Translations under genes and position numbers: made by a program | Shown here: positions 29,095-39,463 of the stretch, in pieces | Layout: each line of letters begins with the position of its first letter | Numbering within the stretch: position 1 is the stretch's first letter | The notes under the pieces: model-generated | Databases searched by the model: none | Told to the model about the DNA's origin: nothing | What the model saw: the letters and a program-made list of their open reading frames with translations, nothing else | Source of the DNA: Mycobacterium genavense ATCC 51234 | GTDB lineage: Bacteria; Actinomycetota; Actinomycetes; Mycobacteriales; Mycobacteriaceae | Direction: 5' to 3' | Assembly (NCBI RefSeq): GCF_000526915.1 | Contig: NZ_JAGZ01000004.1 | Span: 62,001-126,000, forward strand | DNA length: 64,000 nucleotides

Positions 29095-29724
29095 ATGGCA
29101 GGTGGCACCAAGCGGCTTCCGCGCGCTGTCCGGGAACAGCAGATGCTCGACGCCGCAGTGCAGATGTTCTCGGTCAACGGCTACCACGAGACGTCGATGG
29201 ACACCATCGCCGCCGCGGCGGAGATCTCCAAGCCGATGCTGTACCTCTACTACGGCTCCAAGGAGGACCTGTTCGGCGCCTGCCTGAACCGCGAGATGAC
29301 CCGCTTCATCGACGCGGTGCGCGCCGATATCGACTTCACCCAAAGCCCTAGGGACTTGCTGCGCAACACCATCGGGTCGTTCCTGCGCTACATCGATGCC
29401 AACTGGGCGTCCTGGATCGTGATGTACACCCAGGCCATCAGCTCGCAGGCGTTCGCCCACACCGTGCGCGAGGGACGCGAGCAGATAATCGAGCTGGTGG
29501 CCGGCCTGGTTCGGGAAAACAGCCGGACACCGCGGACCGACGCCGAGCATCAGATGATGGCCGTCGCGCTGGTGGGTGCCGGCGAGGCGATGGCCAACCG
29601 GCTGTCCACCGGTGACATCGACGTCGACGAGGCCGCCGAGCTGATGATCGACCTGTTCTGGCACGGCCTGCGGGGCGTGCCGGTGGATCAGGAAGCCAGC
29701 GCATCCACGCGTACCGCGGGCTAG
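29095..29724 (+). CDS. TetR-family transcriptional regulator (Rv0238-like)
   Basis: A 209-residue TetR protein. The helix-turn-helix is at residues 15-60 (AVQMFSVNGYHETSMDTIAAAAEIS, KPMLYLYYGSKEDLF). The ligand domain follows. By position it equals Rv0238 and lies upstream of htdX-fabG4 and fadA2/fadE5, whose promoters carry a shared palindrome, so it may be their regulator. It is intact and ends 9 bases before the ClC gene start, suggesting cotranscription. Confidence 0.88.
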   Translation: MAGGTKRLPRAVREQQMLDAAVQMFSVNGYHETSMDTIAAAAEISKPMLYLYYGSKEDLFGACLNREMTRFIDAVRADIDFTQSPRDLLRNTIGSFLRYIDANWASWIVMYTQAISSQAFAHTVREGREQIIELVAGLVRENSRTPRTDAEHQMMAVALVGAGEAMANRLSTGDIDVDEAAELMIDLFWHGLRGVPVDQEASASTRTAG

Positions 29725-29733
29725 ATTCGTGCA

Positions 29734-31007
29734 GTGCCCCGCGTGCCCGCCTCCACATCGGGCCGCAATGTCGACTTTTTCTGTGCCGCCGTCATTGTGG
29801 GGCTGCTGGCCGGGGTCGCCGGGTTGTCGACGACGTTCGTGTTGCGATTCGTTCCGCACCTGATTTTCAACTACAGTTTCGGCACGATTTTCAACTACAG
29901 TTTCGGCACGCTGCCGGCCGTGCTCAGCGCCGGCAGCCCGGTGCGCGAGGTGTTGGGGCCGATGGTCGGCGCGGCGCTGGCCGGGCTGGGCGGGTGGATG
30001 CTGCCGAGGTGCCGCCGCTGGCCGAAACCATCGCCCGCCACGAACGAATACCGCGGCTGTCCTGGAGCATTGACGCCATGCTGCAGGCGCTGCTGGTCGG
30101 CTCGGGGGCATCCCTGGGGCGGGAGGGCGCCCCACGCCAATTCGCCGCGGCGTTAAGCGATTTCGCGACCGGCTGGCTGCGGCGGCTGTCGACTCGCGAC
30201 CGCGAGATCCTGCTGGCCTGCGCGACCGGGGCCGGGCTGGGCGCGGTATACGCCGTGCCGCTGGCCGGCGCGCTGTTCTCGGCGCGGATCATGCTCAACA
30301 CCTGGCATCCCCGGGCGCTGGGCGCGGCGTTTCTCACCTCCAGCCTGGCCGTCGCGATCGGTTCGGCGATCACCCGCGATCAGCCCAACCTGCATTGGCC
30401 GATCGGGGAGTCCAGGTATCTGCTGACCGCGCACGGTCTGGTCATCGCCCCGATCGCGCTGGCGGTGGGGCTGGCGTTCAACCGACTGATGGCTGCGGCG
30501 CGCCCCGCCCGCCAGATCCGCAGCTGGGTGCTGATACCCGCGCTGGCCGCCACCGGGCTGGCGATGGGCATCTGCTCGCATTGGTTGCCCGAATTGCCCG
30601 GCAACGGCCGCAGGATCCTGACGGTCAGCCTGGCCAGCGGGCTGACGCTGACCGCGGCGACCGCGATCCTGCTGTTGAAGCCGCTGCTGACCGCCCTGTT
30701 CCTGCGCGCCGGCGGCATGCTCACACCGGCGCTGACGACCGGCGCGGCGGCCGGGGCCGTGCTGGTGCTGACGATCAACTGGATTGCGGGGATACACCTG
30801 CACGTGCCGGCCGTCGCGCTGACCGGCGCGGCCGGGGTGCTCGCGGTCACCCAGGGTTCGCCGATCTGGGCCGCGATCTTCGTCTGGGAGCTCGCCCGAC
30901 CACCGCTGTGGCTGTTCGGGGTTTTCCTGCTCACCTCGACCGCTGCGCACGGGCTGAAAAGGCTGCTGAGCGTGGGCGCGCAGAAGCAGGCAGAACGCGC
31001 GGGCTGA
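29734..31007 (+). pseudogene. ClC-type chloride channel/antiporter (frameshift in the first quarter)
   Basis: A ClC family protein with about ten helices. Signature segments are GSGASLGREGAPRQ (with the gating glutamate), GAGLGAVYAVPLAGALF and QGSPIWAAIFVWEL. The first frame (GTG 29734) gives helix 1 and VREVLGPMVGAALAGLGGWML; near 30001-30008 the frame changes and continues AEVPPLAETIARHERIPR to the stop at 31007. A GTG at 29994 could start a shortened product lacking helix 1. The N-terminal part also holds a 24-base tandem duplication. Neither the antiporter nor its gap is found at this place in M. tuberculosis, where vapBC-type genes lie. Confidence 0.75.
29863..29910 (+). repeat. Perfect 24-bp tandem duplication inside the ClC gene
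   Basis: The 24-base unit beginning ATTTTCAACTACAG occurs twice, head to tail and without mismatch (29863-29886 and 29887-29910). It duplicates eight residues (IFNYSFGT) in frame. The loss of sequence divergence between copies points to a recent slippage or duplication event. Confidence 0.9.
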
Positions 31008-31858
31008 GCCTGCTGCAGCGGCCGGACGCTGCCGGTCAGATGCGGATAGCCCTTGGCGATATTGCGCAGCGTAAGCTCCCAGCCGCCCTGGTCGTCTTCG
31101 TCGATGTAGAGGCCCGCGGTCGCGGGCAGGAGCACCGGCTTGCCGAACCGCACCGAGTATCGGGCCGCCCCGGGGATCCGGGCTTCGATGTTAGCCAATA
31201 CCGCTGCGGCAGTGAACATTCCATGCGCAATCACGGTCGGAAAGCCGAACAGCTTGGCGGTGATCGGGTTGGTATGGATCGGGTTGTGATCGCCGCCGAT
31301 GACGGCATAGCGGTGGATCTGGCCGGGGGTGATGCGCAGCACCGCGGGGGGTGGCGGCAGCTTCGGCTGCTTTTGCGGCGGAGGTTTGGGTTCGTCGGAC
31401 AAGCTGGTGCGCTGCTGATGGAGGAAGGTCGTCACCTGGTGCCATGCGACGTCGTTGCCGACGCTGACCTCGGTCACCAGGTCGACCAGCAGGCCCTTGC
31501 GGTGCTCGCGCAGGTTCTCGGCGTGCACCCGCACCCCGACGGTGTCGGTGACCGCGATTGGGCGGTATTGGGTGATGTGGTTCTCGGTGTGCACCGAACC
31601 CATTGCGGCGAAAGGGAAATCGAACCCCGTCACCAACGACATCAGTGCCGGGAAGGTCAGCGCGAACGGGTAGGTGAGCGGCACGGTGTTGCCGTAGCGG
31701 AGGCCGGTGATCGCGGCGTACTCGGCCACGTTCGTCTGGTCGATCGGCAGTTCCTCGACGGTCACCGTGCGGCTGGGCAACTGATCCGTCCGCGACACCA
31801 CGGGCAGCGCCCCGGCCGCCGCCCGCAACATGTTGCGCAGATCGTTTGGTTGATTCAT
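30380..31858 (-). CDS. htdX: (3R)-hydroxyacyl-ACP/CoA dehydratase HtdX, apparently with stop-codon loss
   Basis: Residues 1 to about 280 match Rv0241c (280 residues), a double hot-dog dehydratase acting on 3-hydroxyacyl thioesters. The hydratase-2 motif is visible as YAVIGGDHNPIHTNPITAKLFGFPTVIAHGM (given here across motif boundaries in two parts: YAVIGGDHNPIH and GFPTVIAHGM). The family ends at about GSVRPL (near 31014), but here no stop follows and the frame runs on 210 residues, antisense to the ClC gene, to 30380. The extension has no family resemblance. Start ATG 31858. It is followed upstream by fabG4 with a 23-base gap, so htdX is second in a fabG4-htdX operon. Confidence 0.8.
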   Translation of the reverse strand: MNQPNDLRNMLRAAAGALPVVSRTDQLPSRTVTVEELPIDQTNVAEYAAITGLRYGNTVPLTYPFALTFPALMSLVTGFDFPFAAMGSVHTENHITQYRPIAVTDTVGVRVHAENLREHRKGLLVDLVTEVSVGNDVAWHQVTTFLHQQRTSLSDEPKPPPQKQPKLPPPPAVLRITPGQIHRYAVIGGDHNPIHTNPITAKLFGFPTVIAHGMFTAAAVLANIEARIPGAARYSVRFGKPVLLPATAGLYIDEDDQGGWELTLRNIAKGYPHLTGSVRPLQQAQPARSACFCAPTLSSLFSPCAAVEVSRKTPNSHSGGRASSQTKIAAQIGEPWVTASTPAAPVSATAGTCRCIPAIQLIVSTSTAPAAAPVVSAGVSMPPARRNRAVSSGFNSRIAVAAVSVSPLARLTVRILRPLPGNSGNQCEQMPIASPVAASAGISTQLRIWRAGRAAAISRLNASPTASAIGAMTRPCAVSRYLDSPIGQCRLG

Positions 31859-31881
31859 CGAGTTCTCCTTCGGTGCAGTGC

Positions 31882-33240
31882 CTAGGCGCCCAGCATGGCC
31901 TGGCCGCAGACGCGAATTACGTTTCCGGTCACCGCGTTTGACGCCGGGCTGGCGAAATAGGCGATCGTCTCGGCGACGTCGACCGGTTGCCCGCCCTGCA
32001 GCAGCGAGTTCATCCGGCGGCCCACCTCGCGGGTGGCCAGCGGGATCGCCGCCGTCATCTGGGTTTCGATGAATCCGGCGCCACCGCGTTGATCGTGATG
32101 CCCTTCTCGTACAGTTTCGGCGCCAGCGCCTGGGTGAGGCCGATCATCCCGGCCTTGGTGGTGGCGTAGTTGGTCTGCCCGCGGTTGCCGGCGATACCGG
32201 CCATCGACGACAGACCGATCACCCGGCCACCTTCGCCGATGCTGCCGTTTCCGATTAGTCCTTCGGTAAGTCGTTGCGGGGCAAGCAGATTGACGGCCAG
32301 CACGGCGTCCCAGCGGGCATCGTCCATGTTGGCCAGCAGCTTGTCGCGGGTGATGCCGGCGTTGTTGACCAACACGTCGGCGTGTCCGGCGTAGTGGTCG
32401 CGCAGGTGCTCGGTGATCTTGTCGACGGCATCCTCGGCGGTGACGTCGAGCCACAGCGCCGTGCCGCCCACCCGGCTCGCGGTTTCGGCCAGCGTCTCGG
32501 CGGCCGACTCCACGTCGATCGCGATAACGCGCGCCGTCGCGGGCGAACACTTCGGCGATCGTCGCGCCGATGCCGCGGGCGGCGCCGGTCACGATCGCGA
32601 CCTTGCCATCCAGCGGGCGGTCCCAGTCCGCGGGCGGGGTGGAGTCGTCGGCGCCCAGGTAGAACACTTGGCCGTCGACGTAGGCCGATTTGGCCGAAAG
32701 GATAAAGCGCAGCGTCGATTCCAAGCCGGTGGCGGCCGGTTTGGCCTCCGGCGACAGGTACACCAGCGCCACGGTCGAGCCGTGGCGCAGCTCCTTGCCC
32801 AGCGAGCGGGTGAAATCCTCCAGCGCGCGCTGCGCAATCCGTTCGTCGGTGCTGCCCGCGGCATCGGGTGTGGTGCCGACCACGACGACGCGCGCGCAGT
32901 GGCCCAAGTTACGCAGCAGGGGTGAAGAAATCGTGCAGCGCCCGCAGCCCACTGGGCGCCGTGATGCCGGTGGCGTCGAAAACTAGGCCGCCGAATCGGT
33001 CGGCCCAGCGGCCGCCAGATTGTTGCCGACGAGGTCGTAGTCGTTGTCCAGCGCCGCCCGCATCGGCTCGACGATCCTGCCGTCACCCCCGATCAGCAGG
33101 GACCCGGACAGCGGTGGGTCTGCGGCGGAGTAGCGGCGCAGGTTCTCAGGTTGCGGAATACCAAGTTGCTTTGCGACAAAGGATCCGGGGCCACTGTTGA
33201 CACGTTGCGAGAACAGATCGGACGAACGATTGGGAGCCAC
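31882..33240 (-). pseudogene. fabG4: 3-oxoacyl-ACP reductase FabG4 (four frameshifts)
   Basis: The equivalent of Rv0242c (454 residues), a high-molecular-weight FabG with an N-terminal flavodoxin-like domain and a C-terminal SDR domain. The start is the GTG at 33240 ([17 protein letters not shown]). Frames join at about 33013 (-1), 32920 (-2, C6 to C4), 32530 (-2, GC repeat) and 32075 (-1); adding these six bases gives exactly 455 codons. SDR landmarks: [33 protein letters not shown], the catalytic Ser in [10 protein letters not shown] and YATTK. The C-terminus [14 protein letters not shown] is intact. Four lesions in 1.36 kb make a functional product very unlikely unless the sequence is wrong. 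Confidence 0.82.
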
Positions 33241-33294
33241 TGAGCTGCCTTCCGTTTCTTGAGTGCCGTACGAACCGACCGTATCGGGGACGAA

Positions 33295-33310
33295 CTTACT
33301 GCAGAGTAAG
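33295..33310. promoter_or_regulatory. Palindrome in the fabG4/fadA2 divergent promoter
   Basis: CTTACT-GCAG-AGTAAG has perfect 6-base arms. It sits 55 bases before the fabG4 start and 54 bases before fadA2, almost centred between the two divergent genes. The same pattern occurs before fadE5. Confidence 0.6.
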
Positions 33311-33363
33311 AACCGTGGGTAGTATGGGTCCCAACGGTCAATCCCCCAAACTGAAAATCCGAG

Positions 33364-34714
33364 ATGAAGATGGCCCCTGCAAGTTCGCAGCCAAGTGATC
33401 AAGCTGCTCAGACGAGTCTGAAGTCCCGGCGTCGGGTCGCCGTGCTGGGCGGCAATCGCATCCCGTTCGCGCGGTCGGAGGGCGCCTACGCCGAAGCGTC
33501 CAACCAGGACATGTTCACCGCGGCCCTGGGTGGGCTGGTGGACCGGTTCGGGCTGGGCGGGCAGCGACTCGGGGTGGTCGTCGGCGGCGCCGTGCTCAAG
33601 CACAGCCGCGACTTCAACCTGATGCGTGAATGTGTACTGGGCTCCGAATTGTCTTCGTACACAACGGCATTCGACATTCAGCAGGCTTGCGGCACCGGCC
33701 TGCAGGCGGCGATCGCAGCGGCCGACGGCATCGCGTCGGGCCGTTACGACGTCGCCGCCGCCGGCGGGGTGGACACCACGTCCGACCCACCGATCGGCCT
33801 GGGTGACAACCTGCGCCGCCAGCTGCTGAAATTGCGCCGCTCCAAATCCAATCTGGAACGGTTGAAGCTGGTGGGCATGCTGCCCGCCACCCTGGGCATC
33901 GAAATTCCGGCCAACAGCGAGCCGCGCACCGGGCTGTCGATGGGCGAGCATGCCGCCATCACCGCCAAGCAGATGGGTATCAAGCGGGTCGACCAGGACG
34001 AGCTGGCGGTCGCCAGCCACCGCAACATGGCCGCCGCCTACGACCGGGGTTTCTTCGACGACCTCGTCACACCCTTCCTGGGGTTGTACCGCGACGACAA
34101 TCTGCGGGCCGAAGCCAGCACCGAGAAGCTCGCCACGCTGCGTCCGGTGTTCGGGGTGAAGGCCGGCGACGCGACGATGACGGCGGGCAATTCGACACCG
34201 TTGACCGACGGCGCCTCGGTCGCCCTGCTGGCCAGCGAAGAGTGGGCCGCCGAGCACTCGTTGCCCCCGCTGGCCTACCTGGTGGACGCGGAGACCGCCG
34301 CGGTCGACTACGTCAACGGGCGGGACGGGCTGCTGATGGCGCCAACGTACGCGGTGCCCCGGCTGCTGGCCCGCAACGGGCTGAGCCTGCAGGACTTCGA
34401 CTTCTACGAAATCCACGAGGCCTTCGCGTCGGTGGTGCTGGCGCATCTACAGGCGTGGGAGTCCGACGAGTACTGCAAGGAGCGGCTGGGCCTGGACGCC
34501 GCCCTCGGGTCGATCGACCGGTCCAAACTCAACGTCAACGGCTCCTCACTGGCCGCCGGCCACCCGCTTGCGGCCACCGGCGGGCGGATTCTGGCCCAGG
34601 CCGCCAAACAGCTGGCCGAGAAGAAGGCGGAGCGCAAGGGTGGGGGTCCGGCGCGCGCTGATCTCGATCTGCGCCGCCGGCGGACAGGGCGTAGCCGCAA
34701 TTTTGGAGGCCTGA
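33364..34714 (+). pseudogene. fadA2: Acetyl-CoA acyltransferase (thiolase) FadA2, C-terminal frameshift
   Basis: A thiolase equivalent to Rv0243 (about 440 residues). The acyl-accepting Cys is in [13 protein letters not shown], with the active-site His in YEIHEAFAS and NVNGSSLAAGHPLAATGGR. Near 34653 a GC repeat is 2 bases short. The translated frame then runs to 34770, while the restored frame ends in a LISICAAGGQGVAAILEA-type sequence and a TGA at 34712-34714. The lost segment contains the second catalytic Cys (CAAGGQG), so the product should be inactive. It is divergent from fabG4, with a shared palindrome in the promoter. Confidence 0.82.
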
Positions 34715-34888
34715 CCTGCAGCTGGGTCGCTACACGCCGGTCGACAATGAGGTTCGTCACAGCCGGTTAACGGCGGCAAGGGATGGGTAACCGGTCTCCG
34801 GATGGTTCCGTGTTGTGGTCTGACCCCCCGACCCCGACGGCAACACGGGTCATCCCCGAGACGAGCGCCGGTACGAAAAGACGGGCGT

Positions 34889-34939
34889 ACGAAAAGGGCC
34901 GCCGCTGGTTTGAGGGGATCCAGCGGCGGTCTTTTTCGT
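34889..34939. terminator. First hairpin terminator between fadA2 and fadE5
   Basis: A 20-base left arm at 34889-34908 pairs with 34920-34939 (two mismatches) around an 11-base loop; the right arm ends in CTTTTTCG. It would terminate fadA2 transcription. Confidence 0.65.
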
Positions 34940-34957
34940 CCACCGGCGCCAAGACCC

Positions 34958-34993
34958 AAAATCCCCCGCTTCAGCGTGGAAGCGGGGGATTTT
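34958..34993. terminator. Second, perfect bidirectional terminator hairpin between fadA2 and fadE5
   Basis: AAAATCCCCCGCTTC (34958-34972) pairs perfectly with GAAGCGGGGGATTTT (34979-34993) around a 6-base loop. The A and T tails on the two sides make it functional from both strands. It lies 20 bases from the end of fadE5. Confidence 0.8.
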
Positions 34994-35012
34994 GCGTGCG
35001 CAGCCGAGCCGG

Positions 35013-36848
35013 TTAGAAGGCCGCCTCGTCGAGCTCCATGAGGTCGTTGTCCAGCGTCTCGATGACCTCGCGGGTGCCGGCCAACAGCGGCAGGAAGTTC
35101 TTCGCGAAGAACGACGCCACCGCGATCTTGCCCTCGTAGAAGGACCGCTCGGCGCCACTGGCGCCGGCGTCGAGCGCCTGCACGGCCACCGCGGCCTGAC
35201 GCTGCAGCAGCCAGCCAATGACCAGGTCGCCGACGCTTATCAGGAAGCGCACCGAGCCCAGGCCCACCTTGTAGAGGCTGGAGACGTCCTCCTGGGCGGC
35301 CATCAGGTAGCCGGTCATCGTGGCCGCCATCGCCTGGACGTCCTCGAGGGCCTTGGCCAGCAGCTCGCGCTCGCTCTTCAACCGGCCGTTGCCGGTCTCG
35401 GCGTCGACGAACTTCTGGATCTGCTCCGACACGTGTGCCAGCGCCACACCCTTGTCGCGGACGATCTTGCGGAAGAAGAAGTCCTGCGCCTGGATGGCCG
35501 TGGTGCCTTCGTACAGCGAGTCGATCTTGGCGTCGCGGATGTACTGCTCGATCGGGTAGTCTTGCAAGAATCCGGACCCACCGAACGTCTGGAGGCTCTC
35601 CGTCAGCTTGGCGTAGGCCTGCTCGGAACCTACCCCCTTGACCACCGGCAGCATCAGGTCGTTGACCCTGACCGCCAGGTCGGCGTCCACCCCGTGCAGC
35701 GCCTCGGCGACGGCCGCGTCCTGATAGGTCGCGGTGAACAGGTACAGCGCGCGCAGACCCTCGGCGTAGGCCTTCTGGGTCATCAGCGACCGGCGCACGT
35801 CCGGGTGGTGCGTGATGGTCACCCGCGGTGCGGTCTTGTCGGTCATCTGGGTCATGTCGGCGCCCTGCACGCGGGACTTGGCGTACTCCAACGCGTTCAG
35901 GTAACCGGTCGACAGCGTGGCAATCGCCTTGGTGCCGACCATCATCCGGGCCATCTCGATGACCTCGAACATCTGGGCGATCCCGTTGTGCACCTCGCCG
36001 ACCAGCCACCCCTTGGCGGGCACGTCGTGCTGACCGAACGACAACTCACACGTCGCCGAGACCTTCAGACCCATCTTGTGCTCGACGTTGGTGACGAACA
36101 CGCCGTTGCGCTCACCCGGCTCGCCGGTCTCGTGGTCGAACAGGAACTTCGGCACAATGAACAGCGACAGACCCTTGGTGCCGGGGCCGGCGCCCTCGGG
36201 GCGGGCCAGCACCAGGTGCACGATGTTCTCGAACAGGTCGTCGGAGTCGGCGGAGGTAATGAACCGCTTGACGCCCTCGATGTGCCAGGAACCGTCGTCC
36301 TGCTGGATCGCCTTGGTGCGGCCGGCGCCGACGTCGGAGCCGGCGTCCGGCTCGGTCAGCACCATGGTCGCGCCCCACCCGCGCTCCGCGCAGAGCACGG
36401 CCCACTTCTTCTGCTCCTCGGTACCGAGGTGATAGATGATGTTGGCGAATCCGGCGCCGCCGGCGTACATCCACACCGCCGGGTTGGCGCCGAGGATGTG
36501 CTCGTGCAGTGCCCACACCAATGCCTTGGGCATCGGCATGCCGCCCAGCACCTCGTCGATGCCGGCCTTGTCCCAGCCGGCCTCTTGGACGGCGCGAACC
36601 GACTTCTTGAAGGACTCGGGCAGGGTCACGGAATGGGTCTGCGGGTCGAACACCGGCGGATTGCGGTCGCCGTCGACGAACGATTCGGCGACCGGCCCCT
36701 CGGCCAGCCGGCTCATTTCGGTAAGCATTTCGTGGGCGGTGTCGGCGTCAAGGTCGCTGAATGCGCCCTGCCCTAACGCCCCGTCGACGCCCAACACCTC
36801 GAACAGGTTGAATACCTGGTCGCGGACATTGCTCTTGTAGTGGCTCAC
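35013..36848 (-). CDS. fadE5: Acyl-CoA dehydrogenase FadE5
   Basis: 611 residues, the same length as Rv0244c, a broad-specificity mycobacterial acyl-CoA dehydrogenase of beta-oxidation. I chose the GTG at 36848 ([14 protein letters not shown]) because AGGAGG lies just upstream; a longer frame exists but has no support. Visible are the FAD/substrate motif [34 protein letters not shown], the catalytic-base region [11 protein letters not shown] and [14 protein letters not shown]. The frame is clean over 1.8 kb. A palindrome 52 bases upstream of the start suggests repression. Confidence 0.93.
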   Translation of the reverse strand: MSHYKSNVRDQVFNLFEVLGVDGALGQGAFSDLDADTAHEMLTEMSRLAEGPVAESFVDGDRNPPVFDPQTHSVTLPESFKKSVRAVQEAGWDKAGIDEVLGGMPMPKALVWALHEHILGANPAVWMYAGGAGFANIIYHLGTEEQKKWAVLCAERGWGATMVLTEPDAGSDVGAGRTKAIQQDDGSWHIEGVKRFITSADSDDLFENIVHLVLARPEGAGPGTKGLSLFIVPKFLFDHETGEPGERNGVFVTNVEHKMGLKVSATCELSFGQHDVPAKGWLVGEVHNGIAQMFEVIEMARMMVGTKAIATLSTGYLNALEYAKSRVQGADMTQMTDKTAPRVTITHHPDVRRSLMTQKAYAEGLRALYLFTATYQDAAVAEALHGVDADLAVRVNDLMLPVVKGVGSEQAYAKLTESLQTFGGSGFLQDYPIEQYIRDAKIDSLYEGTTAIQAQDFFFRKIVRDKGVALAHVSEQIQKFVDAETGNGRLKSERELLAKALEDVQAMAATMTGYLMAAQEDVSSLYKVGLGSVRFLISVGDLVIGWLLQRQAAVAVQALDAGASGAERSFYEGKIAVASFFAKNFLPLLAGTREVIETLDNDLMELDEAAF

Positions 36849-36899
36849 TATTCTCCTCCTCGTTGAGAATGCCACGATGTGGTTGGGTACTTGGGCTAA

Positions 36900-36915
36900 G
36901 TTACCCACCAGTAAC
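36900..36915. promoter_or_regulatory. Palindrome upstream of fadE5
   Basis: GTTACC-CACC-AGTAAC has 6-base arms with one mismatch and lies 52 bases before the fadE5 start. It matches the site between fabG4 and fadA2, implying one regulator for all three beta-oxidation transcripts. Confidence 0.55.
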
Positions 36916-37051
36916 ACCGCCAAAGCTATATCGGCCCGTTACGCGAACGCAAGTTCTTGTGAGCTAGATTTCATTGCCTAATTAACCAACCGGTTGGGAA
37001 GGCCTGGTTGACGCTTTCGACAGGCGTTCTACCTGCGCCGATAATGGAACC

Positions 37052-38613
<1,562 letters not shown>

Positions 38614-38631
38614 TTTCCGCGCGTCCACTCG

Positions 38632-38693
38632 CGCCGAACGTGCTCTCATGGCGCAAAATCGGCCAAAATCTCGCCACCAGAGCACGTTCGGCG
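38632..38693. repeat. 15-bp perfect inverted repeat, 32-base spacer
   Basis: CGCCGAACGTGCTCT (38632-38646) is repeated in reverse complement at 38679-38693. It lies between the convergent flavin reductase and sdhB genes. It could be a long-loop terminator or one of the interspersed mycobacterial palindromes; there is no T-tract. Confidence 0.7.
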
Positions 38694-38716
38694 ACAACGC
38701 GAAGGCCAAGCGGCGT

Positions 38717-39463
38717 CTAGCGCCGGAACAGCTTGTTGACCAGCCAGACGACCGGGTCGTACTTACGGTCGGCCACCCGCTCTTTCATCGGGATCAGCGC
38801 GTTGTCGGTGATCTTGATGTGCTCCGGGCAGACCTCGGTGCAGCACTTGGTGATGTTGCAGTAGCCCAGGCCGAAGTCCTCCTGGGCCATGTCCCGCCGG
38901 TCCAGCGTGTCCAGCGGATGCATCTCCAGCTCGGCGGCCCGCATCAGGAAGCGAGGCCCGGCGAAGGCCTTCTTGTTGTCCTCGTGGTCGCGGATCACGT
39001 GGCAGACGTTGTTGCACAGGAAGCACTCGATGCACTTGCGGAACTCCTGCGAGCGCTGCACGTCGACCTGCGCCATCCGGTACTCGTTGGGCTGCAAATT
39101 CTTGGGCGGCGCGAAAGACGGGATCTCCCGGGCCTTTTCGTAGTTGAACGAGACGTCGGTGACCAGATCGCGAATCACCGGGAAGGTGCGCAGCGGCGTC
39201 ACCGTCACGACCTCGTCCTCGGCGAACGTGGACATCCGGGTCATGCACATCAATTTCGGCATACCGTTGATCTCGGCCGAGCAAGATCCGCACTTGCCCG
39301 CCTTGCAGTTCCACCGCACCGCGAGGTCGGGTGTGTGGGTCTGTTGCAGGCGATGGATGATGTCGAGCACCACCTCGCCCTCGTTGACCTCGACCGTGAA
39401 GTCCTGCAGGGCGCCGCCGACATCGTCGCCGCGCCACACCCGCATCGTCGCGTGGTAGCTCAT
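38717..39463 (-). CDS. sdhB: Succinate dehydrogenase 1 iron-sulfur subunit
   Basis: A 248-residue iron-sulfur subunit matching Rv0247c. The [2Fe-2S] cysteines are in WNCKAGKCGSCSAEING and KLMCMTRM. The [4Fe-4S]/[3Fe-4S] clusters use KCIECFLCNNVC and YCNITKCCTEVCPEH. It passes electrons from the flavoprotein to menaquinone. Its ATG overlaps the stop of the flavoprotein gene by one base (TAATG), giving translational coupling. Intact. Confidence 0.93.
   Translation of the reverse strand: MSYHATMRVWRGDDVGGALQDFTVEVNEGEVVLDIIHRLQQTHTPDLAVRWNCKAGKCGSCSAEINGMPKLMCMTRMSTFAEDEVVTVTPLRTFPVIRDLVTDVSFNYEKAREIPSFAPPKNLQPNEYRMAQVDVQRSQEFRKCIECFLCNNVCHVIRDHEDNKKAFAGPRFLMRAAELEMHPLDTLDRRDMAQEDFGLGYCNITKCCTEVCPEHIKITDNALIPMKERVADRKYDPVVWLVNKLFRR

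Noticed and set aside
32983..34446. 487-codon minus-strand frame running from fadA2 antisense into fabG4
   Set aside because: Only its last 86 codons (from GTG 33240) match fabG4; the upstream part is antisense to fadA2.
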